DNA of 64,000 nt from Gelidibacter maritimus (GTDB lineage: Bacteria > Bacteroidota > Bacteroidia > Flavobacteriales > Flavobacteriaceae), in the NCBI RefSeq assembly GCF_014062315.1, contig NZ_JACGLT010000006.1, positions 1-64,000 of the forward strand, read 5' to 3'. The position numbers and the translations under genes were made by a program. The first letter of the stretch is position 1; each line of letters starts with the position of its first letter. Of the stretch, positions 8,026 through 17,310 are shown one piece after another. A model generated the notes under the pieces. It saw only the letters and a program-made list of their open reading frames with translations, was not told where the DNA came from and did not search any database.

Positions 8026-8592
8026 AAGATTTGTGTTTTAAATTTTTAAAAGAGCGAAAATATACCTTTTTCCTTTAAATACCTGCAACAGTTGAAGAAA
8101 TTACCCAAGTTAGTGCTCGTTTGTCACTAGTGCCGCAAAGAATGGAAACAGATAAAATCCGCCCCCTACGCCCTTACTGATTAATATATAGGCCACTATG
8201 TAAATTTGGGACTATAGGTAATAATGAGTTCGTTAACATTCCTGCGAAAGCAGAGGTCTTCAATCTGTTTAAGTCGATTCTTTGTTTTCAACCTTGAGCA
8301 CAATAGAAGCAGCTCCCCGCCAATACTACTTTTAAATCCACGATATGTTGAAATTTTACAATACGATATTATAGTATTAGTTATGGATAATAGTCTATTA
8401 ATATTATCCTCGGCCAGCCTCTAAATTTGTATTAATGTAAAATGTTGGGCTCAGATTCCAATTCTTAAAATGGATGGAGCCATCGATTTGCAATATTGAG
8501 ATTATCGTAGCACTCATCTTGATAATAAGAATATTTAGGAATTATTCGATAGTAATTGATAGAGGATCAGCTCATTAAAAAAACAATGACAA
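8026..8592. other. Intergenic region upstream of the hydroxyproline operon
   Basis: No credible gene; the plus-strand frame at 8224-8424 has no protein-like features. A short hairpin CTGC-GAAA-GCAG at 8242-8253 sits inside CATTCCTGCGAAAGCAG, a sequence type I recall as dispersed in Bacteroidota. The strings ACTATAGGTA (8211-8220) and ATAGTATTA (8371-8379) both recur close together upstream of the deaminase gene at 15107-15132, so they may be regulator contacts. The promoter of the downstream dehydrogenase must lie here. Confidence 0.4.
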
Positions 8593-10116
8593 ATGATAAC
8601 AGGAAAAAACTATATAGGCAATACCTTAAAGGCCAGTGGTGATAAAACACACAAAACGATAAACCCAAGACTTAATACTCAAAATCCAACGGCATTTTAT
8701 GAAGCTACTTCTGATGAAGTTGATGAGGCCGTTGCATTGGCTTGGAGTGCTTTTAAATCTTATCGGAAAGTTGCTGGGAAGAAAAGAGCAGCATTTTTGA
8801 ATGCTATTGCCGATGAGATTTTAGCGCTGGACCAAGAGTTGTTGGATGTTTACACAACAGAATCTGGACTTCCTGAAGCCAGGGCCATTGGTGAGCGGGG
8901 ACGGACAGTATTTCAACTGCGATCTTTTGCAGACTTAGTATCCAGTGAAGAGTGGAGAGAGAACACCATTGACGAAGCTGTGCCAGAACGAACGCCCATG
9001 CCAAAGGATGATATCAGACGCACTCTAATACCCATAGGTCCAGTAGTGGTTTTTGCCGCAAGTAACTTTCCTTTGGCTTTTTCGACGGCTGGAGGAGATA
9101 CTGCTAGCGCATTAGCTGCGGGATGCCCAGTTATTGTTAAAGCACATGCCATGCATTCGGGCACAGCAGAGTTGGTGGCTTCGGCTATTATTAAAGCGGC
9201 GGATAAAACTGGAATGCCGAACGGCGTCTTTTCAAATATTATGGGTCGTGGAAGAACCGTTGGTGTTAAATTGGTAAAGCATGATAAGGTGAAAGCAGTA
9301 GGTTTTACGGGGAGTATTTCTGGCGGTCGCGCGCTTTTTGATATTGCCGCACAACGTAAAGAGCCTATTCCTGTTTTTGCGGAAATGGGAAGTATCAATC
9401 CAGTAATCATCACCCCGAAAGCATTAGCAAATAGATCGGATGCTGTTGCAACTGCCTTTGCCGGCTCAATAACAATGGGAGCTGGACAATTTTGTACAAA
9501 ACCAGGTTTATTATTGACTGTTGAAGGTGATAGGACTGATCAATTTATAAAAGATTTAGCCCAAAAAACAACAGCTATCGATCCGCAATATATGCTGCAT
9601 CCAGATATCAAAAAAGCATTTGTTGATAATGTAAACATAGTATCTTCTCAATCAGGAACAGAGGTTGTTGGAAAGGTGGAATGCGCAATTGATGACAATC
9701 ATGCGCCATCACAGATTGCAAGTGTTTCAGGAAAGGAATTTTTGGCAAACCCTAAGTTGCACCTTGAAGCTTTTGGTCCATTTGCATTGGTGGTCAGCGC
9801 TAAGGATCAGGAGGAGTTGATCAAAATCATCAATGGATTGGAAGGCCAATTAACGGGTACCATTATTGCCGAAAAAGAAGATTATCAGAATCTACATGAG
9901 GTCATTGATGCGCTTGAAAATAGAGTTGGACGAATCATTTTTAACGGTGTTCCTACAGGGGTTGAGGTGTGTCCGTCAATGCAACATGGCGGTCCCTATC
10001 CCGCATCGACCGATTCAAGATTTACTGCGGTAGGAACCAATTCCATAAAAAGATGGGTGCGGCCGGTGAGTTATCAATCGTTTCCTAAAGAGTTGTTACC
10101 AGCTGCATTGAGGTAA
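8593..10116 (+). CDS. Alpha-ketoglutarate semialdehyde dehydrogenase (NADP+)
   Basis: 507 residues, an aldehyde dehydrogenase of the 2,5-dioxovalerate (alpha-ketoglutarate semialdehyde) group, which makes 2-oxoglutarate in the last step of hydroxyproline degradation. The substrate/cofactor region reads PIGPVVVFAASNFPLAFSTAGGD, followed by KAHAMHSGTAELV. The catalytic glutamate is in VFAEMGSINPVI (E264) and the nucleophile in GAGQFCTKPGLL (C301). The C-terminus has PTGVEVCPSMQHGGPYPAS, typical of this subgroup. The start gives an N-terminus in family register. The role follows from the neighbours (epimerase, D-amino-acid dehydrogenase, DapA-like deaminase). Without that context a sugar-acid pathway would be equally possible. 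It is followed by a 204-bp gap. Confidence 0.9.
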   Translation: MITGKNYIGNTLKASGDKTHKTINPRLNTQNPTAFYEATSDEVDEAVALAWSAFKSYRKVAGKKRAAFLNAIADEILALDQELLDVYTTESGLPEARAIGERGRTVFQLRSFADLVSSEEWRENTIDEAVPERTPMPKDDIRRTLIPIGPVVVFAASNFPLAFSTAGGDTASALAAGCPVIVKAHAMHSGTAELVASAIIKAADKTGMPNGVFSNIMGRGRTVGVKLVKHDKVKAVGFTGSISGGRALFDIAAQRKEPIPVFAEMGSINPVIITPKALANRSDAVATAFAGSITMGAGQFCTKPGLLLTVEGDRTDQFIKDLAQKTTAIDPQYMLHPDIKKAFVDNVNIVSSQSGTEVVGKVECAIDDNHAPSQIASVSGKEFLANPKLHLEAFGPFALVVSAKDQEELIKIINGLEGQLTGTIIAEKEDYQNLHEVIDALENRVGRIIFNGVPTGVEVCPSMQHGGPYPASTDSRFTAVGTNSIKRWVRPVSYQSFPKELLPAALR

Positions 10117-10320
10117 TATTACTAGAAATGTTAATGATAAATTATAGAACGATTTTCGTAAAGATGACACGGACACGTTGAAAACATCATAATTCATCGC
10201 TATTTTATCTGTTTGTTTTTTGTAACATACTGTTTTGATAGGTTAAAAACTATGATTTGAAGCTCCCAATCGATTAAGGACTATAGCGATGTCAATTGCC
10301 TTAAATAATTTAATAAAGCA
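10117..10320. other. Intergenic gap between dehydrogenase and epimerase genes
   Basis: AT-rich, without a gene or a clear terminator hairpin. It may hold a second promoter for the epimerase-oxidase-peptidase genes. Confidence 0.35.
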
Positions 10321-11328
10321 ATGAGTAGAAGTACATTTGTTTGTATTGACGCACATACCTGCGGAAATCCAGTAAGAGTAATTAAAGAAGGCGGTCCTCA
10401 TCTGATTGGAGAAACGATGAGTCAAAAACGATTACATTTTTTAAAAGAATTCGATTGGATTCGGAGAGGCCTGATGTTTGAACCTCGTGGACACGATATT
10501 ATGAGTGGCAGTATCCTCTATCCGCCTCATAATCCTGAAAATGATTTTGCCATTTTATTTATTGAGACCTCAGGCTGTTTGCCGATGTGCGGACATGGTA
10601 CAATTGGTACTATAACCATAGCTATTGAAGAAGGTTTGATTACGCCAAAGGTGCCTGGTAAGATTAGGATGGAGGCTCCTGCAGGCCTGGTGGAGGTTGA
10701 ATATAGCACCACTGGAACTAAAGTGGATTGGGTGCGTTTGATCAATGTTAAGAGTTATCTGGCGGCTGAAGGTTTGAACATTGATTGTCCTGAATTGGGA
10801 GCACTGACTTTTGATGTAGCTTATGGCGGAAACTATTATGCCATAATAGATCCACAGCCAAACTTTTCAGGTGTAAACAATTTTACCGCGGTTAAGTTGA
10901 TTCAATATTCTCAGATATTGAGGGATGAAATTAACCAAAAATATCCAAACATGTTTATCCATCCAGAGAATGATTCTATTAAAGATGTGTCACATATACT
11001 TTGGACCGGAAAACCAACTGATGCTACATCAACATCAAAAAATGCGGTATTTTATGGCGATAAAGCTATTGATAGAAGCCCTTGCGGCACAGGAACCTCC
11101 GCTGTAATGGCACAACGCTATGCAAAGGGCACTCTAAAAATAGGAGAGGAGTTCATCCACGAAAGCTTTATAGGAAGTAAATTTATTGGGAAGATCGTTA
11201 AAGCAACCACGTTAGATGGCAAACCTGCAATTATTCCAAGCGTACAAGGCTGGGCCAAAGTGTATGGGTACAATACTATTATAATTGATGATGACGATCC
11301 GTACGCTTTAGGGTTTCAGGTCATTTGA
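10321..11328 (+). CDS. 4-hydroxyproline 2-epimerase (proline racemase family)
   Basis: 335 residues, the usual size of the proline racemase superfamily. These enzymes epimerise trans-4-hydroxy-L-proline to cis-4-hydroxy-D-proline using two cysteines as acid and base. Both are visible: C90 in the MCGHGTIG motif and C255 in DRSPCGTGTSA. The related trans-3-hydroxyproline dehydratases lack one of these cysteines, so epimerase activity is favoured. The N-terminal FVCIDAHTCGNPVRVI and EPRGHDIMSGSILYPP blocks are also standard. It is followed after 72 bp by the FAD oxidase gene, which would use its product. Confidence 0.9.
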   Translation: MSRSTFVCIDAHTCGNPVRVIKEGGPHLIGETMSQKRLHFLKEFDWIRRGLMFEPRGHDIMSGSILYPPHNPENDFAILFIETSGCLPMCGHGTIGTITIAIEEGLITPKVPGKIRMEAPAGLVEVEYSTTGTKVDWVRLINVKSYLAAEGLNIDCPELGALTFDVAYGGNYYAIIDPQPNFSGVNNFTAVKLIQYSQILRDEINQKYPNMFIHPENDSIKDVSHILWTGKPTDATSTSKNAVFYGDKAIDRSPCGTGTSAVMAQRYAKGTLKIGEEFIHESFIGSKFIGKIVKATTLDGKPAIIPSVQGWAKVYGYNTIIIDDDDPYALGFQVI

Positions 11329-11400
11329 AAATCCTTTAGGGTAAAAGATTTTTTTATTCTTTTGGGGGCAAAGCCAATTTGAGAATCTAATTTTGAATAA

Positions 11401-12648
11401 ATGAACAAGGAAGTCATTATTATTGGCGGCGGAATTATCGGGTTGTGCTCTGCATATTATCTTCACAAAGCAGGACATAACGTATCCATTATAGATCAAT
11501 CCAATTTAGATATGGGCGCTTCTTATGTAAATGCAGGCTTCTTATCGCCGAGCCATTTTATTCCCTTGTCAGCGCCAGGGGTAATGCGGCAAGGAATTAA
11601 ATGGATGTTCAATAAATCAAGTCCTTTGTATATCAAACCACGATTGGATGTCGATTTCATGAAATGGACCTTGGCGTTCAATAAATCCTGTACCGCCAAA
11701 CATGTAAACAAATCCATCCCGATAATTAGAGACGTTACGCTGTTGAGCCAAGAACTATACAGTAGTATAAAGCAAGATGAAGGTTTTCAGTTTCAACTGG
11801 AAAATAAAGGCTTGTTGATGCTCTGTCAGTCGGAAAGAATGCTTGAAGAAGAAGTTAAAGTAGCCGAGTTAGCGCGCCAAATAGGTTTAGAGGCTTCAGA
11901 AATCGGTCTGGACCATTTGAAAAAACTACAGCCTAATGTCCAGTTAAATGTGAAAGGAGCAACTTATTATAAATGTGATTCACACATGACCCCTCAAGAG
12001 TTTATGAGCGACATGAAGACCTATTTAAAAGAATCGAGGGTGGCATTTTTTACCAATGAAAAAGTGAGCGATTTTAAGATGGTAAATGGATATATCACAT
12101 CTATATCAACAAATATAAAAAATTATCGAGCCGACGAATTTGTTCTTGCAGCGGGTTCGTGGAGTTCATTCCTAAGTAAAAAACTATCTTTGCAATTGCT
12201 ATTACAGGCGGGAAAAGGATATCGTGTTAATACTGATCAAGATACGGGGATATCCATTCCAGCCATACTGTCTGAAGCTAAAGTTGCGGTTACGCCAATG
12301 CATGGATTCACCCGCTTTGCTGGGACTATGGAAATAGCCGGGATTAATCAACAAATAAATAAAGCAAGAGTTAATGCCATTGCTCATGCCGTAAGCAAGT
12401 ATTATCCTGAAATCACATTGAGTCAGGAAGATAAAAATAATGCACAGTCAGGGTTGCGTCCAGTCTCACCTGACGGGTTGCCTTATATAGGAAGGTCAAA
12501 AAAGTGTTTTAACTTGACCATTGCAACAGGACATGCCATGATGGGGTGGGGGCTGGGTCCTGCTACGGGTAAATTGGTTTCGGAGGTGATTTCAAACAAG
12601 AAGACCTCATTGAACCTTGATCCGTTTCACCCAGACAGAACTTTTTAA
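11401..12648 (+). CDS. FAD-dependent D-amino acid (D-hydroxyproline) dehydrogenase
   Basis: 415 residues, DadA/DAO-type. The N-terminal dinucleotide-binding fold reads VIIIGGGIIGLCSAYYLHKAGH (residues 4-25), with the acidic residue of the second strand in SIIDQSN. The C-terminal half has GLRPVSPDGLPYIGRS and ATGHAMMGWGLGPATGKLV, as in D-amino-acid dehydrogenases. In this cluster it should oxidise cis-4-hydroxy-D-proline to pyrroline-4-hydroxy-2-carboxylate and pass electrons to the respiratory chain. No signal peptide is seen, so it is probably on the cytoplasmic side of the membrane. It lies 13 bp from the M24 peptidase gene, so the two are very likely co-transcribed. Confidence 0.87.
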   Translation: MNKEVIIIGGGIIGLCSAYYLHKAGHNVSIIDQSNLDMGASYVNAGFLSPSHFIPLSAPGVMRQGIKWMFNKSSPLYIKPRLDVDFMKWTLAFNKSCTAKHVNKSIPIIRDVTLLSQELYSSIKQDEGFQFQLENKGLLMLCQSERMLEEEVKVAELARQIGLEASEIGLDHLKKLQPNVQLNVKGATYYKCDSHMTPQEFMSDMKTYLKESRVAFFTNEKVSDFKMVNGYITSISTNIKNYRADEFVLAAGSWSSFLSKKLSLQLLLQAGKGYRVNTDQDTGISIPAILSEAKVAVTPMHGFTRFAGTMEIAGINQQINKARVNAIAHAVSKYYPEITLSQEDKNNAQSGLRPVSPDGLPYIGRSKKCFNLTIATGHAMMGWGLGPATGKLVSEVISNKKTSLNLDPFHPDRTF

Positions 12649-12661
12649 AATTTAATAATTT

Positions 12662-13876
12662 ATGAAAACAACAGGAATCGGCGGTAGTACAATTGAAGCC
12701 GAATTAAATGCTATCACGCCTAAGGCACATTTAGTAAAGCCAATACAAAAAAGTGAGTTTTATGCACGTATTGATAAAGCGTGTAAATTAATGCAAGAAC
12801 ATAAAGGGGAAGTCATGTATTTAGATGCAGGGACAAACCTGTATTATTTTACCGGAACCAAATGGAGTTCCAGCGAACGTATGGTCGGAGCTTTATTATT
12901 TCCTGATGGAAGTTTACACTATATCGCGCCAAATTTTGAAAGAGGGACAATTTTAGATTTTATGGAGGTTGAAGGTGTCATTCATGGTTGGGAGGAACAC
13001 GAAAGTCCCTATCAATTATTGGCTCAGGTATGCTCAGAAAATGGCGTGGATAAGGGTGTTATCCTTATTGATGAAAGTACGCCGTTTTTTATTAGTGATG
13101 GTATTGCAAAAGCAAATTCAAAATTTGAACTTGTTAATTCTAAACCGATCACTGCGGGATGCCGAATGGTAAAATCGGAAGCTGAAATCGCGATTATTCA
13201 ACATGTCATGAATATTACTTTGGAGGTGCAAAAAGCCGTAGCAAGAATTTTGCATGTGGGCATAAGCGCTAAAGAAGTTACTGACTTCATTCACGAAGCA
13301 CATAAAAGATACGGTATTCCGTCAGGGTCCTATTTTTGTATCGTCTTGTTTGGCGTGGATACCTCATTTCCGCATGGGGTTAAGACACCTAAAGACTTGG
13401 AAGACGGCGAAATGGTTCTGATAGATACCGGTTGCGAATTGCATGGTTACCTCTCGGATATTACTCGCACCTATGTGTACGGAACCATAAAAGCATCGCA
13501 AAGACGTATTTGGAATATAGAAAAAGAAACCCAATTGGCAGCTTTTGATGCTGCACAGTTAGGAAACACATTTTCTTCCATTGATAATGCATCGCGGGTG
13601 GTTATAGAAGCGCATGGCCTCGGACCAGATTATGAATTGCCCGGACTGCCACATCGTACAGGGCATGGTATTGGTTTGGATATTCACGAGTGGCCTTATG
13701 TCATAAGAAATGAAGAGACTGTTATAGAACCTGGAATGTGTTTTAGTATAGAGCCAATGCTTTGCGTGCCAGATGAATTTGGGATTCGCCTTGAAGATCA
13801 TATTTACATGACTGAGCAAGGACCAAAATGGTTTACACAACCCATGCATTCCATTGACAATCCATTTGGGGAATAA
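12662..13876 (+). CDS. M24 family Xaa-Pro (prolidase-like) peptidase
   Basis: 404 residues. It has an N-terminal creatinase-type domain (about 1-180, with YLDAGTNLYYFTGTKWSSSER) and a C-terminal pita-bread domain. Metal ligands of the M24 family are visible: VLIDTGCELHGYLSDITRTY (two aspartates), HRTGHGIGLDIHEWPY (histidine), MCFSIEPML (glutamate) and GIRLEDHIYMTEQG (glutamate). The family cleaves the bond next to proline in di- or short peptides. Within a hydroxyproline catabolic operon a role in releasing Pro/Hyp from collagen-type peptides is a sound inference. No signal peptide is seen, so it acts in the cytoplasm on imported peptides. Confidence 0.88.
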   Translation: MKTTGIGGSTIEAELNAITPKAHLVKPIQKSEFYARIDKACKLMQEHKGEVMYLDAGTNLYYFTGTKWSSSERMVGALLFPDGSLHYIAPNFERGTILDFMEVEGVIHGWEEHESPYQLLAQVCSENGVDKGVILIDESTPFFISDGIAKANSKFELVNSKPITAGCRMVKSEAEIAIIQHVMNITLEVQKAVARILHVGISAKEVTDFIHEAHKRYGIPSGSYFCIVLFGVDTSFPHGVKTPKDLEDGEMVLIDTGCELHGYLSDITRTYVYGTIKASQRRIWNIEKETQLAAFDAAQLGNTFSSIDNASRVVIEAHGLGPDYELPGLPHRTGHGIGLDIHEWPYVIRNEETVIEPGMCFSIEPMLCVPDEFGIRLEDHIYMTEQGPKWFTQPMHSIDNPFGE

Positions 13877-14121
13877 TATATAGATCTTGGTTTTTATATT
13901 TTTTGCGTACAATTAACTTCTGAACATTCCGATGGAAAGAAGACTTTGTATAATTCAAATAGCGGTATAATGAGCCAAGTGCGTACTGTGTTTTATAGTC
14001 TGGGTTTTCGGAGGTTGTCTTAACAGAAACTTTTGACCAACATTCGGAAATTCAGATAATCTATAGGGTGCTGTTTTTAAATCACCTAAGTGCTTTTTGC
14101 CTACCCTACCAATATAAAAAA

Positions 14122-14967
14122 TTAAGCTCTTTCCTTTCTGAACTCAGAAGGTGTGTTTTTCTTAATTTCCTTAAACTGTCTATTAAAATTGGATATGTTT
14201 TTAAATCCAGATTCATAGGCGATTTCGGCAATGGTAAATTTGTTGTTTGATAGCAATAACTTAGTGGCATGCTCTACGCGTAATTCGGTCAAGAACTGAA
14301 AATACGTTTTATTCGTTCTTTTTTTAAAGTATTTACAGAAGGCATTCTTGGTCATGTTGGCCTTTTCTGAGACCGCTTCTAAAGTAATATTGGTGTTAAA
14401 ATGGCTCATTGTGAATTCAAAGATATTTCGCATTCGATTGCCTTCGTGGTCCGTGTACTGCTTGTCATAAACAAAAGAGGATAAGCTTTTGTAGTCACAG
14501 GTAGATGTCATTTTTAATAATTCCAACAAAATTAAAAACTGGTCGAGTTTTTCAGACAATCTTAATTTTAGGAATAAGTTGGCCATTTCCTCTTTCTCTG
14601 AATTTACTTTAAAACCATGTGTGGCTCGCATAAAGAATGCCTGTAAACTCTTAGTCTCTTCCAGTTCAAAAAATTTTTCGCCAAAAGAATCTTTTGTAAA
14701 GAACAAACTTAACATCTGCGATGTCTTATAAGCACTGGTATCACTTTTAAGAAGATGGGGTAGATAACTGCCAATGACCAAAATATCATTGGGCTTATAG
14801 AAATTGATGGTATCTCCAACAATCAACTTGCCCTCACCTTCAATGATATAGCTCAACTGGATTTCTTCATGTTGGTGTAATTGGTCATAGAATGACAGCC
14901 CAATGTCTTCCTGATAGACCAGAGCGTCATGTTCCGGTTTCGGTATTTTAAAAGGTAATACTTTCAT
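14122..14967 (-). CDS. AraC family transcriptional regulator
   Basis: 281 residues. The N-terminal half is cupin-like (FYDQLHQHEEIQLSYIIEGE, then GKLIVGDTINFYKPNDILVIG), a typical ligand-sensing fold. The C-terminal 100 residues form the double helix-turn-helix: ITLEAVSEKANMTKNAFCKYFKKRTNKTY and then KFTIAEIAYESGFKNISNFNRQFK. It is transcribed on the minus strand between the two halves of the hydroxyproline cluster, convergent with the M24 gene and divergent from the deaminase gene at 15217. It is therefore the likely local regulator. The inducer may be hydroxyproline or an intermediate (inference). Confidence 0.9.
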   Translation of the reverse strand: MKVLPFKIPKPEHDALVYQEDIGLSFYDQLHQHEEIQLSYIIEGEGKLIVGDTINFYKPNDILVIGSYLPHLLKSDTSAYKTSQMLSLFFTKDSFGEKFFELEETKSLQAFFMRATHGFKVNSEKEEMANLFLKLRLSEKLDQFLILLELLKMTSTCDYKSLSSFVYDKQYTDHEGNRMRNIFEFTMSHFNTNITLEAVSEKANMTKNAFCKYFKKRTNKTYFQFLTELRVEHATKLLLSNNKFTIAEIAYESGFKNISNFNRQFKEIKKNTPSEFRKERA

Positions 14968-15106
14968 ATCGATTGATCTTATAGCTGAATTTTACAAAAA
15001 TCTGGGGTTCTACGGTTTTGTACCTATTTATATTTTATGGTGAAACTTGTAGTTTCGGTATTTGGCTAGAAATCCATTCTAATATTACTCAAAAAAAATG
15101 TTATTT

Positions 15107-15132
15107 ACTATAGGTAGGACAATATAGTATTA
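15107..15132. promoter_or_regulatory. Candidate AraC-regulator site upstream of the deaminase gene
   Basis: CTATA and TATAG half-sites (15109-15113 and 15124-15128 region) flank GGTAGGACAA in the AraC/deaminase divergent region. The ten-base ACTATAGGTA and the nine-base ATAGTATTA found here each recur upstream of the dehydrogenase gene (8211 and 8371). The match is short in AT-rich DNA and could be chance. Confidence 0.25.
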
Positions 15133-15216
15133 ACACTTGATAAATATGAGCTATAACACCACAGGTTTCTTAATTAAATTTGGTAGGTAATTAAGACAGC
15201 AATAAAATTTATATCT

Positions 15217-16131
15217 ATGAGTGTAAAATGGGAAGGCATTATGCCAGCAGTCACAACAAAATTTAATGATGATGATACTTTAGATTTTGCAATGTTTGAA
15301 ACTAATTTAAAAGCACAACTCGATGCTGGTGTACACGGTATTGTTTTGGGAGGTACCTTGGGTGAAGCAAGTACCTTAACAGAATCTGAGAAACGTAGTT
15401 TGACAAAATCTACAGTTGACATGGTTAAAGGAAAAGTTCCTGTAATGATCACCTTGGCGGAACAATCTACCAAAGCGGCGGTTAAGGCAGCAAACATGGC
15501 GGAAGAAGACGGTGCGTCAGGGTTAATGATGTTGCCTCCAATGCGTTATAAATCCACGGACAGAGAGACTTTGGAGTTTTTCAACTCAGTTGCCATAAAC
15601 ACGTCGCTACCGATAATGGTGTATAATAATCCCGTGGATTATAAAATAGAAATCACCCATAAAATGTTTGATGAGTTATTAAAACATGACAATATAGAAG
15701 CGGTGAAAGAATCGACACGAAACACAATGAATATCACCCGTATAAAAAATCGTTTTGGCGATAGGTTAAAAATTATGACCGGCGTTGACACCATTGCTTT
15801 TGAAAGTATGGTACTTGGTGCTGATGGTTGGGTGGCGGGCTTGGTCTGTGCATTTCCTGAAGAAACCGTGGCGATGTACGAATTGATTAAAGCCGGACAA
15901 ATTAAGGAGGCCTTAGACATTCATAGATGGTTTATGCCATTGTTTGAATTGGATATTGTTCCAGAATTGGTGCAGAACATAAAATTGGCTGAGGTTTATA
16001 CTGGTCTTGGAACTGAAAATGTACGGGCACCACGCTTACCACTTATTGGGGACGAAAGAAAATTTGCTATAAAAACAATTGAGGAGAGTCTAAAAACCAG
16101 ACCTGCTTTACCAGATTACAAAAATCTCTAA
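15217..16131 (+). CDS. Delta1-pyrroline-4-hydroxy-2-carboxylate deaminase (DapA family)
   Basis: 304 residues, a dihydrodipicolinate-synthase-family TIM barrel. The Schiff-base lysine is K164 in IEAVKESTRN and the conserved tyrosine Y136 is in IMVYNNPVDYK. The N-terminus MSVKWEGIMPAVTTKFNDDD and the GGTLGEASTLTESE loop are typical. The family is broad (aldolases, dehydratases, deaminases). Placed with an epimerase, a D-hydroxyproline dehydrogenase and an alpha-ketoglutarate semialdehyde dehydrogenase, the deaminase of the hydroxyproline route is by far the best assignment. The RLPLIGDERKFAIKTIEESL tail also fits that subgroup. It is transcribed divergently from the AraC gene. Confidence 0.85.
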   Translation: MSVKWEGIMPAVTTKFNDDDTLDFAMFETNLKAQLDAGVHGIVLGGTLGEASTLTESEKRSLTKSTVDMVKGKVPVMITLAEQSTKAAVKAANMAEEDGASGLMMLPPMRYKSTDRETLEFFNSVAINTSLPIMVYNNPVDYKIEITHKMFDELLKHDNIEAVKESTRNTMNITRIKNRFGDRLKIMTGVDTIAFESMVLGADGWVAGLVCAFPEETVAMYELIKAGQIKEALDIHRWFMPLFELDIVPELVQNIKLAEVYTGLGTENVRAPRLPLIGDERKFAIKTIEESLKTRPALPDYKNL

Positions 16132-16184
16132 GTGCTATTCTTCGTTTAATATTCAACGGAAATCCATAAAAAGAACAACCTAAA

Positions 16185-16223
16185 AAATCTCATTAGCTAA
16201 GCAGTTTTAGTTAATGGGATTTA
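16185..16223 (+). terminator. Hairpin terminator after the deaminase gene
   Basis: AAATCTCATTAGCTAA pairs, with two mismatches or wobbles, with TTAGTTAATGGGATTT and is followed by a T-rich stretch. It lies 55 bp after the stop codon. Confidence 0.5.
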
Positions 16224-16353
16224 TTTGCTTTTTGGTTTATCAGTTTTGAATGTTATATTTTGATAATTGTCAAAGCCCGAAGTGGGCGTTCAGAGTAAAT
16301 GGGTTTATCCAATTTATAAAGACAAAATTAATAATCATATATCCATAACCTTT

Positions 16354-17310
16354 ATGAAAAATATCGTCCAAATTGATGCAGATTTTGTTGAGAATAACAC
16401 AAATTTCCCAAATTTAATCACGGCCATAGAAAATATGTTTGCCAATAAGGAACTTTTAGTGCCAATGCGACATCATCATGATTTTCCCAATCCGGAAGTT
16501 GGTATGGAATCCACGCTATTATTGATGCCTGCTTGGGATCCAGGGAAGGATGCGGGTGTGAAAATAGCGACAGTTAGTCCAGCCAATGGAAAATTTGATT
16601 TACCTGCCATTCAAGCCATTTATATTTATTTAGATGCCTTAAAAGGCTCAGTTAAGGCCTTCATAGAAGCTAAAAGTTTAACCGTGAAACGCACTGCCGC
16701 GGCATCAGCCTTGGCATCGAAATTTCTAAGTCGAAAGAACTCCAAATCATTATTGATGATTGGAACTGGAGCTTTATCTCCAAACCTTATTAAGGCTCAC
16801 GCAAGTGTAAGGCCCATAGAGCAGGTTTTTGTTTGGGGCAGGAATTTTGACAAAGCAAAGGCTATCTGTGAGGACTTAAGTGAGGAAAGTTTTGAAATAG
16901 TACCTATAAAAACCATTGAAGCTAAAATTAGCGAAGTTGACATCATTTCGGCTGCAACGCTTTCACCGACACCACTTGTTTTGGGCAAGTACCTAAAACC
17001 TGGTCAACATATCGATTTGGTTGGGGCTTATCGTCCTGATATGCGAGAAGCCGATGATGATGCCATAAGAAAATCGGAAGTTTTTGTAGATACTTATGAA
17101 GGCGGACTAAAGGAAAGTGGTGATATCGTCATTCCGTTAAAAACTAAAGTATTGGCGGAGCAGGATATTAAAGCCGACTTATTTTTAATGGCTGCTAAAA
17201 AACATCAAGGTAGAAGTAATGATGAACAAATTACATTATTCAAGTCTGTAGGACACGCTTTAGAAGATCTTGCAGCCGCTACGCATTATTATAATTTATT
17301 TAAAAAATGA
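16354..17310 (+). CDS. Ornithine cyclodeaminase/mu-crystallin family reductase
   Basis: 318 residues from the ATG at 16354. A longer frame opens at a TTG (16267) but its extra 29 residues do not look like the family, so I reject that start. The NAD(P)-binding part contains SLLMIGTGALSPNLIKAHASVRP followed by VFVWGRNFDKA. ADIISAATLSPTP-like and GQHIDLVGAYRPDMREADDDA blocks follow. The family includes ornithine cyclodeaminase and delta1-pyrroline-2-carboxylate reductases. In this cluster a reductase acting on pyrroline-2-carboxylate from 3-hydroxyproline or D-proline is the likely role, but the substrate is inferred only. Confidence 0.85.
   Translation: MKNIVQIDADFVENNTNFPNLITAIENMFANKELLVPMRHHHDFPNPEVGMESTLLLMPAWDPGKDAGVKIATVSPANGKFDLPAIQAIYIYLDALKGSVKAFIEAKSLTVKRTAAASALASKFLSRKNSKSLLMIGTGALSPNLIKAHASVRPIEQVFVWGRNFDKAKAICEDLSEESFEIVPIKTIEAKISEVDIISAATLSPTPLVLGKYLKPGQHIDLVGAYRPDMREADDDAIRKSEVFVDTYEGGLKESGDIVIPLKTKVLAEQDIKADLFLMAAKKHQGRSNDEQITLFKSVGHALEDLAAATHYYNLFKK

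Noticed and set aside
8224-8424. Plus-strand open frame before the dehydrogenase gene
   Set aside because: No family resemblance, and it begins inside a repeat-like hairpin sequence.
16267-16353. Longer N-terminus for the ornithine cyclodeaminase family gene from a TTG
   Set aside because: The extra 29 residues do not match the family. The ATG at 16354 gives the expected N-terminus and length.
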